Source: Sphingobacterium sp. UBA7855
GTDB taxonomy: Bacteria; Bacteroidota; Bacteroidia; Sphingobacteriales; Sphingobacteriaceae
Length of the DNA: 64,000 nucleotides
Direction of reading: 5' to 3'
Assembly (NCBI GenBank): GCA_002500745.1
Contig: DLST01000016.1
Location: 142,638-206,637 of the forward strand
The first letter of the stretch is position 1. The number at the start of each line of letters is the position of its first letter. Positions 10,007-19,284 of this stretch are shown here, piece by piece. A program made the position numbers and the translations under genes. The notes beneath the pieces are model-generated. The model searched no databases. It saw only the letters and a list, made by a program, of their open reading frames with translations, and had not been told where the DNA came from.

Positions 10007-11050
10007 ATGTTTCCAGCAGCGGAGAAGCGATTTATAAAGACCAATTTTATAACGATCATTGTGTTGTTTTTGGTCATTGTTGCTGGAGGAGTGGTTCGGA
10101 GTACAGGGTCAGGTATGGGATGCCCAGATTGGCCAAAATGTTTTAACCGTATTATTCCTCCCACAGATATTTCTCAATTACCTCAAGGATATGAACAGCA
10201 TTATATTGAAGGAAGAGCAAAGAAGAACGAACGTTTCGCGAAGATTGTAGAATTTTTCGGGGATAAGGAAATGGCTTACAAACTCCGTACCGATAAGAGT
10301 ATTTTGCAGCATGAAGAGTTTAATGTCGCAAAGACCTGGACGGAATATATTAATCGGTTGGTTGGTGTTGTTTCTGGATTTTGTTTGTTACTGACAGCGA
10401 TTTATTCTTTCACCTATTTAAAATTACGAAGTTCGATCGTTGTATGGTCAGTGATCAATCTTTTTGTTGTAGTCCTTCAGGCGTGGTTAGGATCAATTGT
10501 TGTATCGACTAATTTAATGCCTTGGATTATTACAGTGCATATGCTTTTGGCTATTGTAATTGTTTGCATTAGTATTTATACTTATTTCAAAGCGGTTACA
10601 TTACGAAACAAAAGCCTACTGGTCAATCGTTCTTTGGGTATATTAAAAGGACTTGCTATAGCTTCTATTTTACTGATGCTAACACAAGTGATTGTCGGTA
10701 CGGGTGTTCGGGAAGAGGTTGATATGTTAACTGGTTCCACAGTAGCCCGAACTGATTTTATAACGACTATCGGCCAACAGTTTGAATTACATCGCTGGTT
10801 GGCATATTGTTCTTTGATTTTAGTTATCGTATTATTCTTTTTGGTCCGCACAAGTTTTAATTCGGGATCTAAGCAATATAAGTTTGCTTTGATTGCACTA
10901 ATTCTAGTGGGTATCCAAATGCTATCAGGAATTATTTTAGCTCGATTTGCAATACCTGCCTTTGCACAGACAACACATTTGGTGGTGGCTACGCTCTTAT
11001 TTGGAGCGCAGTTTTACTTGTTGTTATTGTTAAATAAGCAACGGCACTAA
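10007..11050 (+). CDS. ctaA: Heme A synthase (COX15/CtaA family)
   Basis: This protein converts heme O to heme A for the oxidase. From the ATG at 10007, preceded by the purine-rich AAGAGGTAGGGG, it has 347 residues and about eight membrane helices in the CtaA two-bundle arrangement. Candidate heme-ligand histidines lie in VHMLLAIVIV, LHRWLAYCSLIL and TTHLVVATLLFG. The N-terminal RSTGSGMGCPDWPKCF motif is typical of COX15. A TTG at 9977 would add ten residues rich in basic and aromatic amino acids, so I reject it. It starts the second respiratory gene group and is followed by ctaB. Confidence 0.93.
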   Translation: MFPAAEKRFIKTNFITIIVLFLVIVAGGVVRSTGSGMGCPDWPKCFNRIIPPTDISQLPQGYEQHYIEGRAKKNERFAKIVEFFGDKEMAYKLRTDKSILQHEEFNVAKTWTEYINRLVGVVSGFCLLLTAIYSFTYLKLRSSIVVWSVINLFVVVLQAWLGSIVVSTNLMPWIITVHMLLAIVIVCISIYTYFKAVTLRNKSLLVNRSLGILKGLAIASILLMLTQVIVGTGVREEVDMLTGSTVARTDFITTIGQQFELHRWLAYCSLILVIVLFFLVRTSFNSGSKQYKFALIALILVGIQMLSGIILARFAIPAFAQTTHLVVATLLFGAQFYLLLLLNKQRH

Positions 11051-11123
11051 TTACTGCAATCGGGATGTTTATGTTTAAAATGACGTGTTTAATTACACTG
11101 ATAGTAGGAGGTCTCTTTTAGTT

Positions 11124-12029
11124 ATGAAAGAATTTATTTCAGATTTTAAAAAGCTTGTTAAGTTGCGACTTACGTTGACGGTGGTATTTTCTGCCTCAAT
11201 TGCTTTTTTGATCGGATCAAAACAACAGGGTGATATCGTCTGGATCAACTGGTTATTGTTGACGTTAGGTGGTTTTCTGGTAACAGGGTCTGCCAATGGT
11301 TTTAACGAGATTATTGAAAAAGATTTGGATAAACTGATGAAACGTACGGAAGACAGACCCTTGCCGTCTGGCCGGATGACAACTGGACAAGCTTTGGTAT
11401 TGAGTGTCTTTATGGGCATATTAGGGACCCTGGTACTTGTTCGATTGAATTTCGTAGCGGGTTTGCTATCTGTATTCTGTATTCTTCTTTACGCGTTTAT
11501 CTATACACCTCTAAAAAGAAAATCGCCAATAGCAGTGTTTGTCGGTGCGTTTCCGGGTGCATTTCCTCCGTTGATAGGATATTATGCAGCCTTTTCGCAA
11601 GATGATTTAGCCTACTATAGTGGACATAACGAAGAGGCCATTATTATTATTCCTTTTGTATTGTTTGCTATTCAGTTTTTATGGCAGTTTCCGCATTTTT
11701 GGGCAATAGCCTGGGTGGTGGATGACGACTATAAATTAGCGGGCTTTCGCTTATTACCGACGACAAAACGTGATAAGATATCTGCCTTTATGGTATTTTT
11801 AACAGGATTGTTTATGATACCAGCAGGTTTTATACCGTATCATTTTGGCTTTGGTGGGATTTGGTTTACGGTTGTATCGGTAATTGGTGGATTGATGTTT
11901 GGTTATTATGGTTATTTGCTGTTTAAGAATTGTGATATTCCTTCGGCGAAGAAAGTGATGTTTACCTCATTTATCTATCTACCTGTGACACAACTCGTAT
12001 TATTGCTTAACTTTATTCCGTTGAAATAA
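11124..12029 (+). CDS. ctaB: Protoheme IX farnesyltransferase (heme O synthase)
   Basis: This UbiA-superfamily membrane prenyltransferase adds a farnesyl group to heme B to give heme O, the substrate of CtaA. From the ATG at 11124 it has 301 residues and about nine hydrophobic segments. The first Asp-rich motif is NEIIEKDLDKLMKRTEDRPL, and VGAFPGAFPPLIGY matches the second conserved region. A good AGGAGG ribosome-binding site lies 10 nt before 11124, which settles the start against a GTG at 11085. Its TAA overlaps the next ATG by one base. Confidence 0.93.
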   Translation: MKEFISDFKKLVKLRLTLTVVFSASIAFLIGSKQQGDIVWINWLLLTLGGFLVTGSANGFNEIIEKDLDKLMKRTEDRPLPSGRMTTGQALVLSVFMGILGTLVLVRLNFVAGLLSVFCILLYAFIYTPLKRKSPIAVFVGAFPGAFPPLIGYYAAFSQDDLAYYSGHNEEAIIIIPFVLFAIQFLWQFPHFWAIAWVVDDDYKLAGFRLLPTTKRDKISAFMVFLTGLFMIPAGFIPYHFGFGGIWFTVVSVIGGLMFGYYGYLLFKNCDIPSAKKVMFTSFIYLPVTQLVLLLNFIPLK

Positions 12030-12610
12030 TGTTAGATATACAAGCACAAACTGACGAGAAGTTAGTACAGAGAAAAGCCCAAAAGTTCAACCTATGGTTG
12101 GGTATGTTGGGTATGTTCATGATGTTTGCCGCGTTATCCAGTGGTTTCATAGTATATACAGCGAGTGGTGTGGACAAAGGCATTAAGACCTTGTTGCCTA
12201 ACGCACTTTTGTATAGTACACTGGTGATTGTGGTGAGTAGTCTGACCATGTTTTTAGCGCATAGATCGGCTAAAAATGGTGAGCGTTCCAAACAGCGGTT
12301 GTTTTTGATAGCAACTTTTATTTTGGGAGTCGTATTTTTTGCCTTGCAAGTTCATGCTTGGAATGTATTGATCGATAGGGGTGTTTATTTTGTGAATAAC
12401 AATGCATCGCAATCGTTTGTATATGTTTTTATATGGATGCACTTGGCGCATATTATTGCGGGTTTGATCGTTTTGATTGGCGCGATTATAGGAATTAACA
12501 AACTTCCTAAAGACGGCAATCTTTTCCGCATGGATCTTGCCAGTATTTTTTGGCATTTTCTCGATCTTTTATGGATTTATATATATGTTTTCTTACTTTT
12601 GAATCAATAA
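12029..12610 (+). CDS. Cytochrome c oxidase subunit III-like protein, short paralog
   Basis: This 193-residue protein has five membrane helices and the subunit III end signature FWHFLDLLWIYIYVFL. It belongs to the COX3/CyoC superfamily, which surrounds subunit I and affects proton uptake. It starts on the last base of the ctaB stop (TAATG) and is followed after 9 nt by a second, longer COX3 gene with the equivalent ending YWHFVDLVWVFVF. The two appear to be an ancient tandem duplication. Whether both enter one oxidase is not visible from sequence. Confidence 0.88.
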   Translation: MLDIQAQTDEKLVQRKAQKFNLWLGMLGMFMMFAALSSGFIVYTASGVDKGIKTLLPNALLYSTLVIVVSSLTMFLAHRSAKNGERSKQRLFLIATFILGVVFFALQVHAWNVLIDRGVYFVNNNASQSFVYVFIWMHLAHIIAGLIVLIGAIIGINKLPKDGNLFRMDLASIFWHFLDLLWIYIYVFLLLNQ

Positions 12611-12619
12611 TAGTAAACA

Positions 12620-13354
12620 ATGAGTACAACAGTATCGCAATTGGATAAGGTAAAAACTGGTCCATGGAATGGTGGAAAATCACCTTGGAACTTAGAGTAT
12701 GGAAAAATCATGATGTGGTTTTTCTTGGTAGGGGATGCCTTCACATTTTCTGCATTTTTGGTTTATTATGGCGCGCAACGCTTTTCTCATCCAACCTGGC
12801 CTGATCCAGATAAGATCTTCCAATCTATCCCTGGAATTGCGGAGCATGGTCAGCCATTGGTATTCGTCGGTTTGATGACCTTCATTTTAATTATGTCTTC
12901 GGTGACGATGGTGTTGGCTGTTGAGGCAGGCCACCGTAACCAAAAGAATGAGGTAGTTAAATGGATGTTGTGGACTATTTTGGGTGGTATCTGTTTCGTT
13001 GGTTGTCAGGCTATTGAGTGGACTCACTTGCACCACATGGGTTTTTGGTTTGGTAAAAATCCAGCAACTGGATTGGAAGGTGATGCTATCAAAACAGCAT
13101 TATTACCTTATTTCACACACGATATTTCCTATACTTCCGCGTTACAATTTGCTAACTTGTTCTTTACAATTACTGGTTTCCACGGATTTCACGTTACAGT
13201 AGGTATTATTTTAAATATCATCGTGTTATGTATGACATTAAATAATACATTTGAAAACCGCGGTTCTTACCTAATGATCGAAAAAGTAGGTTTGTATTGG
13301 CACTTTGTGGATTTAGTATGGGTATTTGTTTTTACATTCTTCTACTTAATCTAA
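12620..13354 (+). CDS. coxC: Cytochrome c oxidase subunit III
   Basis: This 244-residue COX3-family membrane protein is the longer of two tandem subunit III genes. It has about five to seven hydrophobic segments, the GFHGFHVTVG motif in the second half and the C-terminal YWHFVDLVWVFVFTFFYLI. Compared with the upstream paralog it has an insertion around residues 125-165 (HHMGFWFGKNPATGLEG). It is the best candidate for the main subunit III of the CoxA/CoxB oxidase encoded just upstream. It sits in an operon with 9 nt before and 27 nt after it. Confidence 0.92.
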   Translation: MSTTVSQLDKVKTGPWNGGKSPWNLEYGKIMMWFFLVGDAFTFSAFLVYYGAQRFSHPTWPDPDKIFQSIPGIAEHGQPLVFVGLMTFILIMSSVTMVLAVEAGHRNQKNEVVKWMLWTILGGICFVGCQAIEWTHLHHMGFWFGKNPATGLEGDAIKTALLPYFTHDISYTSALQFANLFFTITGFHGFHVTVGIILNIIVLCMTLNNTFENRGSYLMIEKVGLYWHFVDLVWVFVFTFFYLI

Positions 13355-13381
13355 TTACGCAATAAATAATTTTAGATAGCT

Positions 13382-13759
13382 ATGTCACAATATCAAGATA
13401 ATATCGCTCATGGAGAGCATGCTCACGAAGGTGGGATGGATAAAAAAGCCATTTGGAGAGTATTTGGCGTGCTTTTAGCGCTTACTTGTCTAGAGTTCTT
13501 AATTGCATTGGGCTTTGTGCACCATTGGCAAATCTTAGCGAAGGGTGCATTGGTAAATACCATTTACATTGTACTTACTTTGGTTAAAGCTTATTATATC
13601 GTTGCATTCTTTATGCACTTAAAATTCGAAAAATCGAGCTTTATCGTTACCGTTGGAATTGTCTTTATTTTTATTATTTATTTTATTGTTTTGATGCTTG
13701 TGGAAGGGGGGCATTTGGCTTCCGTTTTTCAAGAACATCAATTATTTCCCAATAAATAG
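13382..13759 (+). CDS. Cytochrome c oxidase subunit IV (prokaryotic COX4)
   Basis: This 125-residue protein has three membrane helices starting near residue 27, after a charged His-rich leader (HGEHAHEGGMDKK). The motifs VYIVLTLVKAYYIVAFFMHL and KFEKSSF are typical of prokaryotic cytochrome c oxidase subunit IV (caa3 CtaF/COX4). It is a small structural subunit of the oxidase. Its place directly after the subunit III genes supports the call. Confidence 0.88.
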   Translation: MSQYQDNIAHGEHAHEGGMDKKAIWRVFGVLLALTCLEFLIALGFVHHWQILAKGALVNTIYIVLTLVKAYYIVAFFMHLKFEKSSFIVTVGIVFIFIIYFIVLMLVEGGHLASVFQEHQLFPNK

Positions 13760-13768
13760 ATAAAGTGA

Positions 13769-14497
13769 ATGAATAATAATACTGGACAAAAGAAAGGTAT
13801 TAAAACTATATTGATCCTGGCCGTAATTCTTTTACTGCCAGGATTTTTATATTTTGTACTGAATAAAAGCGGTTCGAACACCTATGCTTCTTTGCCAATT
13901 TTTGGAAAGAAGGAAGTGCCCGGCACTACGCATCGGAAATGGGGTAGGGACATTGTTGACACAATTTATCATACCGTACCCTCGGTTGATTTTGTTAATT
14001 ACGATGGTAAAAAGGTACATCTATTGGATAATGACACGACGCTTTCTGTGGTACATCTGATGTATTCTAGGGATGCTTCGTTATCGAGAACGATGATTAA
14101 GCGACTTGATCAGATTGCTAATCGATTTATTCAGAATAAGAAGGTTAAGTTGTATTCGATTTCCGTTGATACTACTTATGATACACCGGCGGTATTGGCA
14201 AAATATGCAAAAGTTTACAAGCCCTGGACCAAATCTTGGTTTTTTGTGACGAAGCCTTCTGTGGATATCTTTAAATTTGCGAAAGAAAGTCTTTTACAGG
14301 ATGCGATGGCCAACCCTGAGGGGAGCAAGCCATTTATTATCGGATCAAATTATCTGTTACTCGATACCAAAGGCAGAATAAGAGGAATATACGATATCAA
14401 TGTGAAGACTGATGTTGATCGTCTTGAGGATGAAATTAAATTATTATTGGTCGAGGAAATCCGAAACCATCCAGCTACAATAGAACAAAAGAGGTAA
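13769..14497 (+). CDS. SCO1/SenC-like protein lacking the copper-binding cysteines
   Basis: This 242-residue protein has one N-terminal membrane anchor (about residues 12-31) and a thioredoxin-like domain of the SCO1/SenC type, fitting its place after the cox genes. SCO proteins carry copper to CuA of subunit II using a CxxxC motif and a later His. Here the strand that should carry CxxxC reads LMYSRDASLSR (about residues 97-107), with no cysteine. The region that normally has the His ligand reads IGSNYLLLDTKGRI. The whole protein contains no Cys. It therefore probably cannot bind copper in the usual way. It could be a degenerate partner or a redox-inactive assembly factor. Confidence 0.75.
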   Translation: MNNNTGQKKGIKTILILAVILLLPGFLYFVLNKSGSNTYASLPIFGKKEVPGTTHRKWGRDIVDTIYHTVPSVDFVNYDGKKVHLLDNDTTLSVVHLMYSRDASLSRTMIKRLDQIANRFIQNKKVKLYSISVDTTYDTPAVLAKYAKVYKPWTKSWFFVTKPSVDIFKFAKESLLQDAMANPEGSKPFIIGSNYLLLDTKGRIRGIYDINVKTDVDRLEDEIKLLLVEEIRNHPATIEQKR

Positions 14498-14504
14498 TTA
14501 TATT

Positions 14505-15050
14505 ATGGAAGAAAGTCTCAACACAGAGAAAAAGTATAGTAAGTGGATTTGGCTACTATCTATTGTAATTCCAATAGTAGTCGCTATCCTTTTTACAGTG
14601 AATTTGCAGAAATTGGGTTATAATGTGAAGCCGCTTACATTTTTACCTCCGATCTATGCTACGATCAATGGCATTACTGCTGTATTGCTTTTTTGGGCTG
14701 TAGCTGCAATTAAAAGGGGTAATAAGTCGTTGCATGAACGTCTGATCAAATGTTGTATCGCTTGCTCTTTGGCGTTTTTGGCGATGTATGTTGCTTATCA
14801 CATGACTTCGATCGAAACAAAGTATGGGGGTGAGGGCATTTGGAGACCGATCTATTTTTTCATCCTGATCACGCATATCCTGCTTTCTATTATCATTATT
14901 CCTTTTGTACTTTTTACATTTGTACGCGGTATATCGGGATCTTATGAACGACATAAGAAATTAGCTCGTATTACTTATCCCATGTGGTTATATGTTGCTA
15001 TTACAGGAGTAATTGTTTATTGGATGATTTCTCCTTATTATATTGGTTAA
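14505..15050 (+). CDS. DUF420 family membrane protein (oxidase-associated)
   Basis: This 181-residue protein has five hydrophobic segments and conserved histidines (SLHERLIKCC, AYHMTSIE, THILLSI, YERHKKLARI), matching the DUF420/YozB family. Homologs occur next to cytochrome oxidase genes, and in some bacteria a DUF420 protein (CtaM) is needed for oxidase maturation. It follows the SCO-like gene after 7 nt. The role in oxidase assembly is inferred from context. Confidence 0.82.
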   Translation: MEESLNTEKKYSKWIWLLSIVIPIVVAILFTVNLQKLGYNVKPLTFLPPIYATINGITAVLLFWAVAAIKRGNKSLHERLIKCCIACSLAFLAMYVAYHMTSIETKYGGEGIWRPIYFFILITHILLSIIIIPFVLFTFVRGISGSYERHKKLARITYPMWLYVAITGVIVYWMISPYYIG

Positions 15051-15076
15051 TTTAAGCAAGGAAGGGAGTTTTATTT

Positions 15077-15532
15077 ATGAAACGTATTTGGATTTATCAG
15101 GCTGATCGCATCTTGTCGCAAGAGGAAAGCGCGCAGATTTCGGCTGAGTTGATGGCTTTTGCCGAACAGTGGAAAGTACATGGAAAGCCGCTTTCGGCTT
15201 CTGCGGAATTGCGTGATGGACTTTTTGTGATTCTTAAAGTAGACGAAGAATTTGCCGCTGCGTCTGGTTGCTCGATCGACAGTTCGGTGCGCTTTTTAAA
15301 AGGTATTGAATCCAACTATAATATTCAGTTATTCGACCGTATGCAGTTCGCCTACAAGTCGGAGCATGGGATCGCTGTAGTGAGCCGTGATGGATTTGAA
15401 AAGTTATTGAATGATGGTATCATCAATGATGATACATTAGTATTTGATAATACGATTACGCAGGAGCATCAAATGGAAAATGCCTGGGCCGTACCTTTCC
15501 ACAGGAGTTGGCACAAGCGACTTTTCAAATAA
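15077..15532 (+). CDS. Uncharacterised 151-residue Bacteroidota protein
   Basis: This soluble, acidic protein has no signal peptide or membrane segment. Close relatives in Bacteroidota are, as I recall, often labelled ABC transporter ATPase. I see no Walker A, Walker B or LSGGQ motif, and it is too short for that function, so the label is not supported. It is the last gene before a strong terminator and lies 26 nt after the DUF420 gene, so it may be co-transcribed with the oxidase assembly genes. Function unknown. Confidence 0.75.
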   Translation: MKRIWIYQADRILSQEESAQISAELMAFAEQWKVHGKPLSASAELRDGLFVILKVDEEFAAASGCSIDSSVRFLKGIESNYNIQLFDRMQFAYKSEHGIAVVSRDGFEKLLNDGIINDDTLVFDNTITQEHQMENAWAVPFHRSWHKRLFK

Positions 15533-15546
15533 TTCATATTATAATC

Positions 15547-15587
15547 ACAACTAAAGGCCATAGTACTGAACTATGGCCTTTAGTTGT
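15547..15587. terminator. Bidirectional terminator between the cox cluster and mtgA
   Basis: A perfect 17-bp stem (15547-15563 with 15571-15587) has a 7-nt TACTGAA loop. T-rich sequence follows on the plus strand and an A-rich flank precedes it. It separates two convergent genes and can serve both. Confidence 0.85.
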
Positions 15588-15647
15588 TTAAAAAACTGCC
15601 TATTTTTTGTGACATTCATGGCCTTCGCCAGAGTAATGTTTCTCCGC

Positions 15648-16412
15648 TTACTCAGGAATGGTATAATGGTGCATGTATTTTGCAATTGCGTTTGCACGTC
15701 TATTGACATAAGTGGAAGGGTTGCGTGCATCCCATTCTCTGGGATTTGGCAATATCGCTATGATTAGGGCAGCTTGCTTTTTGGAAAGATTGCTCCCGGT
15801 CTTGCTAAAGTAATATGCTGCCGCGGCGTCAGCACCATAAACCCCTTGTCCCATTTCAATTACATTAAGATAAACTTCAAGAATTCTTTTCTTACTCCAA
15901 AAGGTCTCAATAAGTACGGTGAAGTAGGTTTCGAATCCTTTTCTCAACCAAGATCTTCCTGGCCATAGAAATACATTTTTAGCTACCTGCTGGCTAATGG
16001 TACTTCCTCCACGCAGTTTTTTGCCTTGTGCATTTTTTTTAATGGCATTTTGAATTCCCTTTAAGTCAAAACCCCAGTGGGTCATAAAATGGGCATCTTC
16101 TCCTGCAATAGCGGCTAACTTGAGGTTATCGGACAGCTCATCGTAATCCAACCAATTTTTTTCCAATTTGAAGCCTTTTCCTTGTTCTTTCAGTTCGAAT
16201 CCGCGTTGAATCATCAGCCAAGTAATTGGAGGGTTGATAAAACGTAAGCTAATGACCCAAAACAGTGTAATACCGATAAAATAGAGAATTACTCGTGTGA
16301 GAATACGTAGTATGGGCGACTTTATTGACTTCAACGGGTTAAATGAATTCTTTTTGAAGGTGTTTTTTTGTGTGCTGGACGTATTTTGTTTACCAGTTCT
16401 TTTGATGGCCAT
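15648..16412 (-). CDS. mtgA: Monofunctional peptidoglycan glycosyltransferase (GT51)
   Basis: This enzyme polymerises lipid II into glycan strands at the outer face of the inner membrane. The 254 residues have a basic leader, one membrane anchor (about residues 33-58) and a GT51 domain. Conserved motifs are EDAHFMTHWGFD with the catalytic Glu, GGSTISQQVAKN, RKGFETYFTVLIE, and KKRILEVYLNVIEMGQGVYG with the second Glu. No transpeptidase domain is present, so it is the monofunctional type. A TAAGTTTG box lies 20 nt before the start. Confidence 0.95.
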   Translation of the reverse strand: MAIKRTGKQNTSSTQKNTFKKNSFNPLKSIKSPILRILTRVILYFIGITLFWVISLRFINPPITWLMIQRGFELKEQGKGFKLEKNWLDYDELSDNLKLAAIAGEDAHFMTHWGFDLKGIQNAIKKNAQGKKLRGGSTISQQVAKNVFLWPGRSWLRKGFETYFTVLIETFWSKKRILEVYLNVIEMGQGVYGADAAAAYYFSKTGSNLSKKQAALIIAILPNPREWDARNPSTYVNRRANAIAKYMHHYTIPE

Positions 16413-16431
16413 GACTAATTTTTTTCGCTTA

Positions 16432-16439
16432 CAAACTTA
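16432..16439 (-). promoter_or_regulatory. TAnnTTTG -7 box of mtgA
   Basis: TAAGTTTG on the minus strand matches the Bacteroidota -7 consensus and lies 19 nt before the mtgA start codon. Confidence 0.55.
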
Positions 16440-16549
16440 GCTTATATTCTTGTTTAATGGAAATGATTTTATTGAGAAGTTGAGTGTATCGTTTGCCAAA
16501 GCGATGTTATTATCCTATTTTTACGCTTCATAAAAATTGAGTTTAAAAG

Positions 16550-19156
16550 TTGGCAAAAGAAAAGAAAGTAACCCCATTGATGCAACAGTACAATGCGATC
16601 AAGATTAAGTATCCTGGAGCGTTGTTGTTGTTCCGTGTTGGCGATTTTTACGAGACATTTGGTGAGGATGCAATTAAGGCTGCTCAGATTTTGGGTATTG
16701 TTTTGACGAAGCGTGGAAATGGCTCGGAATCGGAAACGGCATTGGCTGGTTTTCCGCATCATTCGTTGGAAACTTATCTTCCGAAACTGGTGCGTGCTGG
16801 TCAAAGGGTGGCTATTTGCGATCAACTGGAGGATCCGAAAGCTACGAAAACAATAGTTAAGCGTGGCGTGACAGAGCTGGTCACCCCTGGTGTTTCTTAC
16901 AATGACAATATTGTTCAACAGAAGTCCAATAATTACTTGGCATCAATTTTTATCGAAAAAGAACGGATTGGAATTTCTTTTCTGGATATTTCAACAGGTG
17001 AATTCTTAGTTGCTCAGGGAAGCGTCGCTTATATCGATAAATTGCTTCAAGGGTTTAAACCGACAGAAATTATTCTCTCCAAAAAACAGAGCAAGGATTT
17101 TATCGAGCAATTTGGAACTCAGTATTACACCTATTTTCTAGATGAATGGCCTTACACGGGCGACTATGCCACTGAAACATTATTGAAACATTTTGAAGTT
17201 TCATCGATGAAAGGATTTGGAGTTGACCGTATGTCTACGGGTATTGTCGCCGCTGGTGTGGCTTTACATTACCTCAATGAAACCGAGCACCGTAACTTGC
17301 AGCATATCTCTACGCTTGCCCGCATCGAAGAAGACCGTTACATGTGGCTGGACCGTTTTACGATTCGCAATCTGGAATTAATCGGCTCGATGAATGAAAA
17401 TGCAGTCACGTTATCGGATGTATTGGATCATACATCTAGTCCAATGGGAGCGCGCTTGCTTAAGCGCTGGATTGTAATGCCCTTGAAAGATAAAAAGAGT
17501 ATTCAGGAGCGATTGAATGTTGTGGATTTCTTTTTCGCTAACCGCGATCTAAGGGATGAATTGATTGGCCAGATCAAACAAGTAGGCGATCTGGAACGCT
17601 TAATCTCAAAGATCGGGCTTCAGAAAGCGAATCCCAGGGAAATCGTGCAGTTGAAGCGTGCGTTATTTGCTATAGAGAAATTGAAAGAACTTACAGATCG
17701 CAAAGATGCAAATGCACTGCGTACGATTTCGGGACAATTGGATGCCTGTACTGCTATCCGTGAGCAAATTGAGCTGCAGATTCAGGCAGAACCACCTGTT
17801 GCCATCAATAAAGGAAGTGTAATTGCGGATGGGGTTGATGCGGAACTGGATCGATTGCGTAAAATTGCCTTTGGAGGAAAGGATTATTTGCTGGAAATCC
17901 AAAAAAGGGAAGCTGAAATCACGGGTATTCCTTCCTTAAAAATTGCGTTTAACAATGTGTTCGGCTATTACCTGGAGGTTACTAATACACATAAAGACAA
18001 AGTTCCAACTACTTGGATACGTAAGCAGACCTTGGTCAATGCTGAGCGTTATATTACGGAGGAACTTAAAGAATATGAAGAACAGATTCTTGGAGCCGAA
18101 GAAAAGATTCAGGCTTTAGAGAGTAGGTTGTATGCTGAGCTGTTGATTTCGATCGCCGAATACATTAAACCTATTCAGCTGGACGCACAGTTGATTGCTA
18201 AGCTGGATGTACTACTCAACTTTGCTGTTGTGGCGGAGAAGAATTATTATGTGAAACCAGAAGTTAGTGAGAGCAAGATTTTAGATATAAAAGGTGGAAG
18301 ACACCCTGTCATCGAAAAAAATCTACCGGTGGGCGAAGATTATATCACGAATGATACGTTTTTAGATCCGAAGACACAACAGATAATTATCATTACGGGG
18401 CCTAATATGGCGGGTAAATCAGCACTGCTTCGTCAGACCGGATTGATTGTACTCATGGCACAAATAGGCTGTTTTGTTCCTGCCAAAGAGGCTAAAATTG
18501 GATTGGTTGACAAAATTTTTACTCGTGTCGGAGCATCGGATAATCTTTCTTCTGGAGAATCTACTTTCATGGTCGAGATGAACGAAACTGCGAGTATCAT
18601 GAACAATCTATCGGACCGCAGTCTTATTCTTTTGGACGAAATTGGCCGTGGTACAAGTACATATGATGGAATTTCTATTGCTTGGGCCATTGCGGAATTT
18701 TTGCATAATCACCCGTCTGCCAAAGCAAAAACACTATTTGCGACTCACTACCATGAATTGAATGAACTGACAACTTCTTTGGATCGTATCAAGAACTATA
18801 ACGTCACCGTAAAGGAGGTCAATAATAAAGTTATTTTCTTGCGGAAACTTGTGCCGGGAGGTTCAGAACATAGTTTTGGTATACATGTAGCCAAGTTGGC
18901 AGGGATGCCGCAAAAATTGCTCAATCGCGCTAACCAGATTTTAAAGAGGTTGGAGCAGGAGCGTACTGGTGGAGAGCAGATTAAGGATAGTATGCGTAAG
19001 ATCCAGAAACAGGCTTATCAGTTACAGATGTTTTCGATTGATGATCCTGTCCTAAACAAGATTAGGGATATGTTGAATAATTTGGATGTTAACTCGCTGA
19101 CTCCGGTCGAAGCATTGATGAAACTGGATGAAATTCAGCGGTTGCTAAAGCATTAA
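16550..19156 (+). CDS. mutS: DNA mismatch repair protein MutS
   Basis: MutS recognises base mismatches and small loops and starts repair with MutL. The mismatch-reading GDFYETFG motif (the F-x-E pair at residues 33-35) is at the N-terminus. The connector, lever and clamp domains follow, then the ATPase with Walker A GPNMAGKS near residue 617, Walker [17 protein letters not shown] and the [11 protein letters not shown] switch. The 868-residue length is normal. The start is a TTG at 16550: an in-frame stop lies two codons upstream, and the first ATG (codon 10) would remove conserved N-terminal residues. Confidence 0.96.
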   Translation: MAKEKKVTPLMQQYNAIKIKYPGALLLFRVGDFYETFGEDAIKAAQILGIVLTKRGNGSESETALAGFPHHSLETYLPKLVRAGQRVAICDQLEDPKATKTIVKRGVTELVTPGVSYNDNIVQQKSNNYLASIFIEKERIGISFLDISTGEFLVAQGSVAYIDKLLQGFKPTEIILSKKQSKDFIEQFGTQYYTYFLDEWPYTGDYATETLLKHFEVSSMKGFGVDRMSTGIVAAGVALHYLNETEHRNLQHISTLARIEEDRYMWLDRFTIRNLELIGSMNENAVTLSDVLDHTSSPMGARLLKRWIVMPLKDKKSIQERLNVVDFFFANRDLRDELIGQIKQVGDLERLISKIGLQKANPREIVQLKRALFAIEKLKELTDRKDANALRTISGQLDACTAIREQIELQIQAEPPVAINKGSVIADGVDAELDRLRKIAFGGKDYLLEIQKREAEITGIPSLKIAFNNVFGYYLEVTNTHKDKVPTTWIRKQTLVNAERYITEELKEYEEQILGAEEKIQALESRLYAELLISIAEYIKPIQLDAQLIAKLDVLLNFAVVAEKNYYVKPEVSESKILDIKGGRHPVIEKNLPVGEDYITNDTFLDPKTQQIIIITGPNMAGKSALLRQTGLIVLMAQIGCFVPAKEAKIGLVDKIFTRVGASDNLSSGESTFMVEMNETASIMNNLSDRSLILLDEIGRGTSTYDGISIAWAIAEFLHNHPSAKAKTLFATHYHELNELTTSLDRIKNYNVTVKEVNNKVIFLRKLVPGGSEHSFGIHVAKLAGMPQKLLNRANQILKRLEQERTGGEQIKDSMRKIQKQAYQLQMFSIDDPVLNKIRDMLNNLDVNSLTPVEALMKLDEIQRLLKH

Positions 19157-19284
19157 TCTTCCTTATCATACTCTGAGTAATGCTTAAAATAGGGCTTATT
19201 TTTCGATTGGAATAGCACAGTAGCGTGCTATCTTGGTTTTACAAGCATATACTGACTTATTCATTTTGGATTACCGACATTTTC

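Noticed and set aside
16469..16918. 149-codon minus-strand frame over the mutS start
   Set aside because: Overlaps conserved MutS N-terminal coding sequence and the mutS promoter region.
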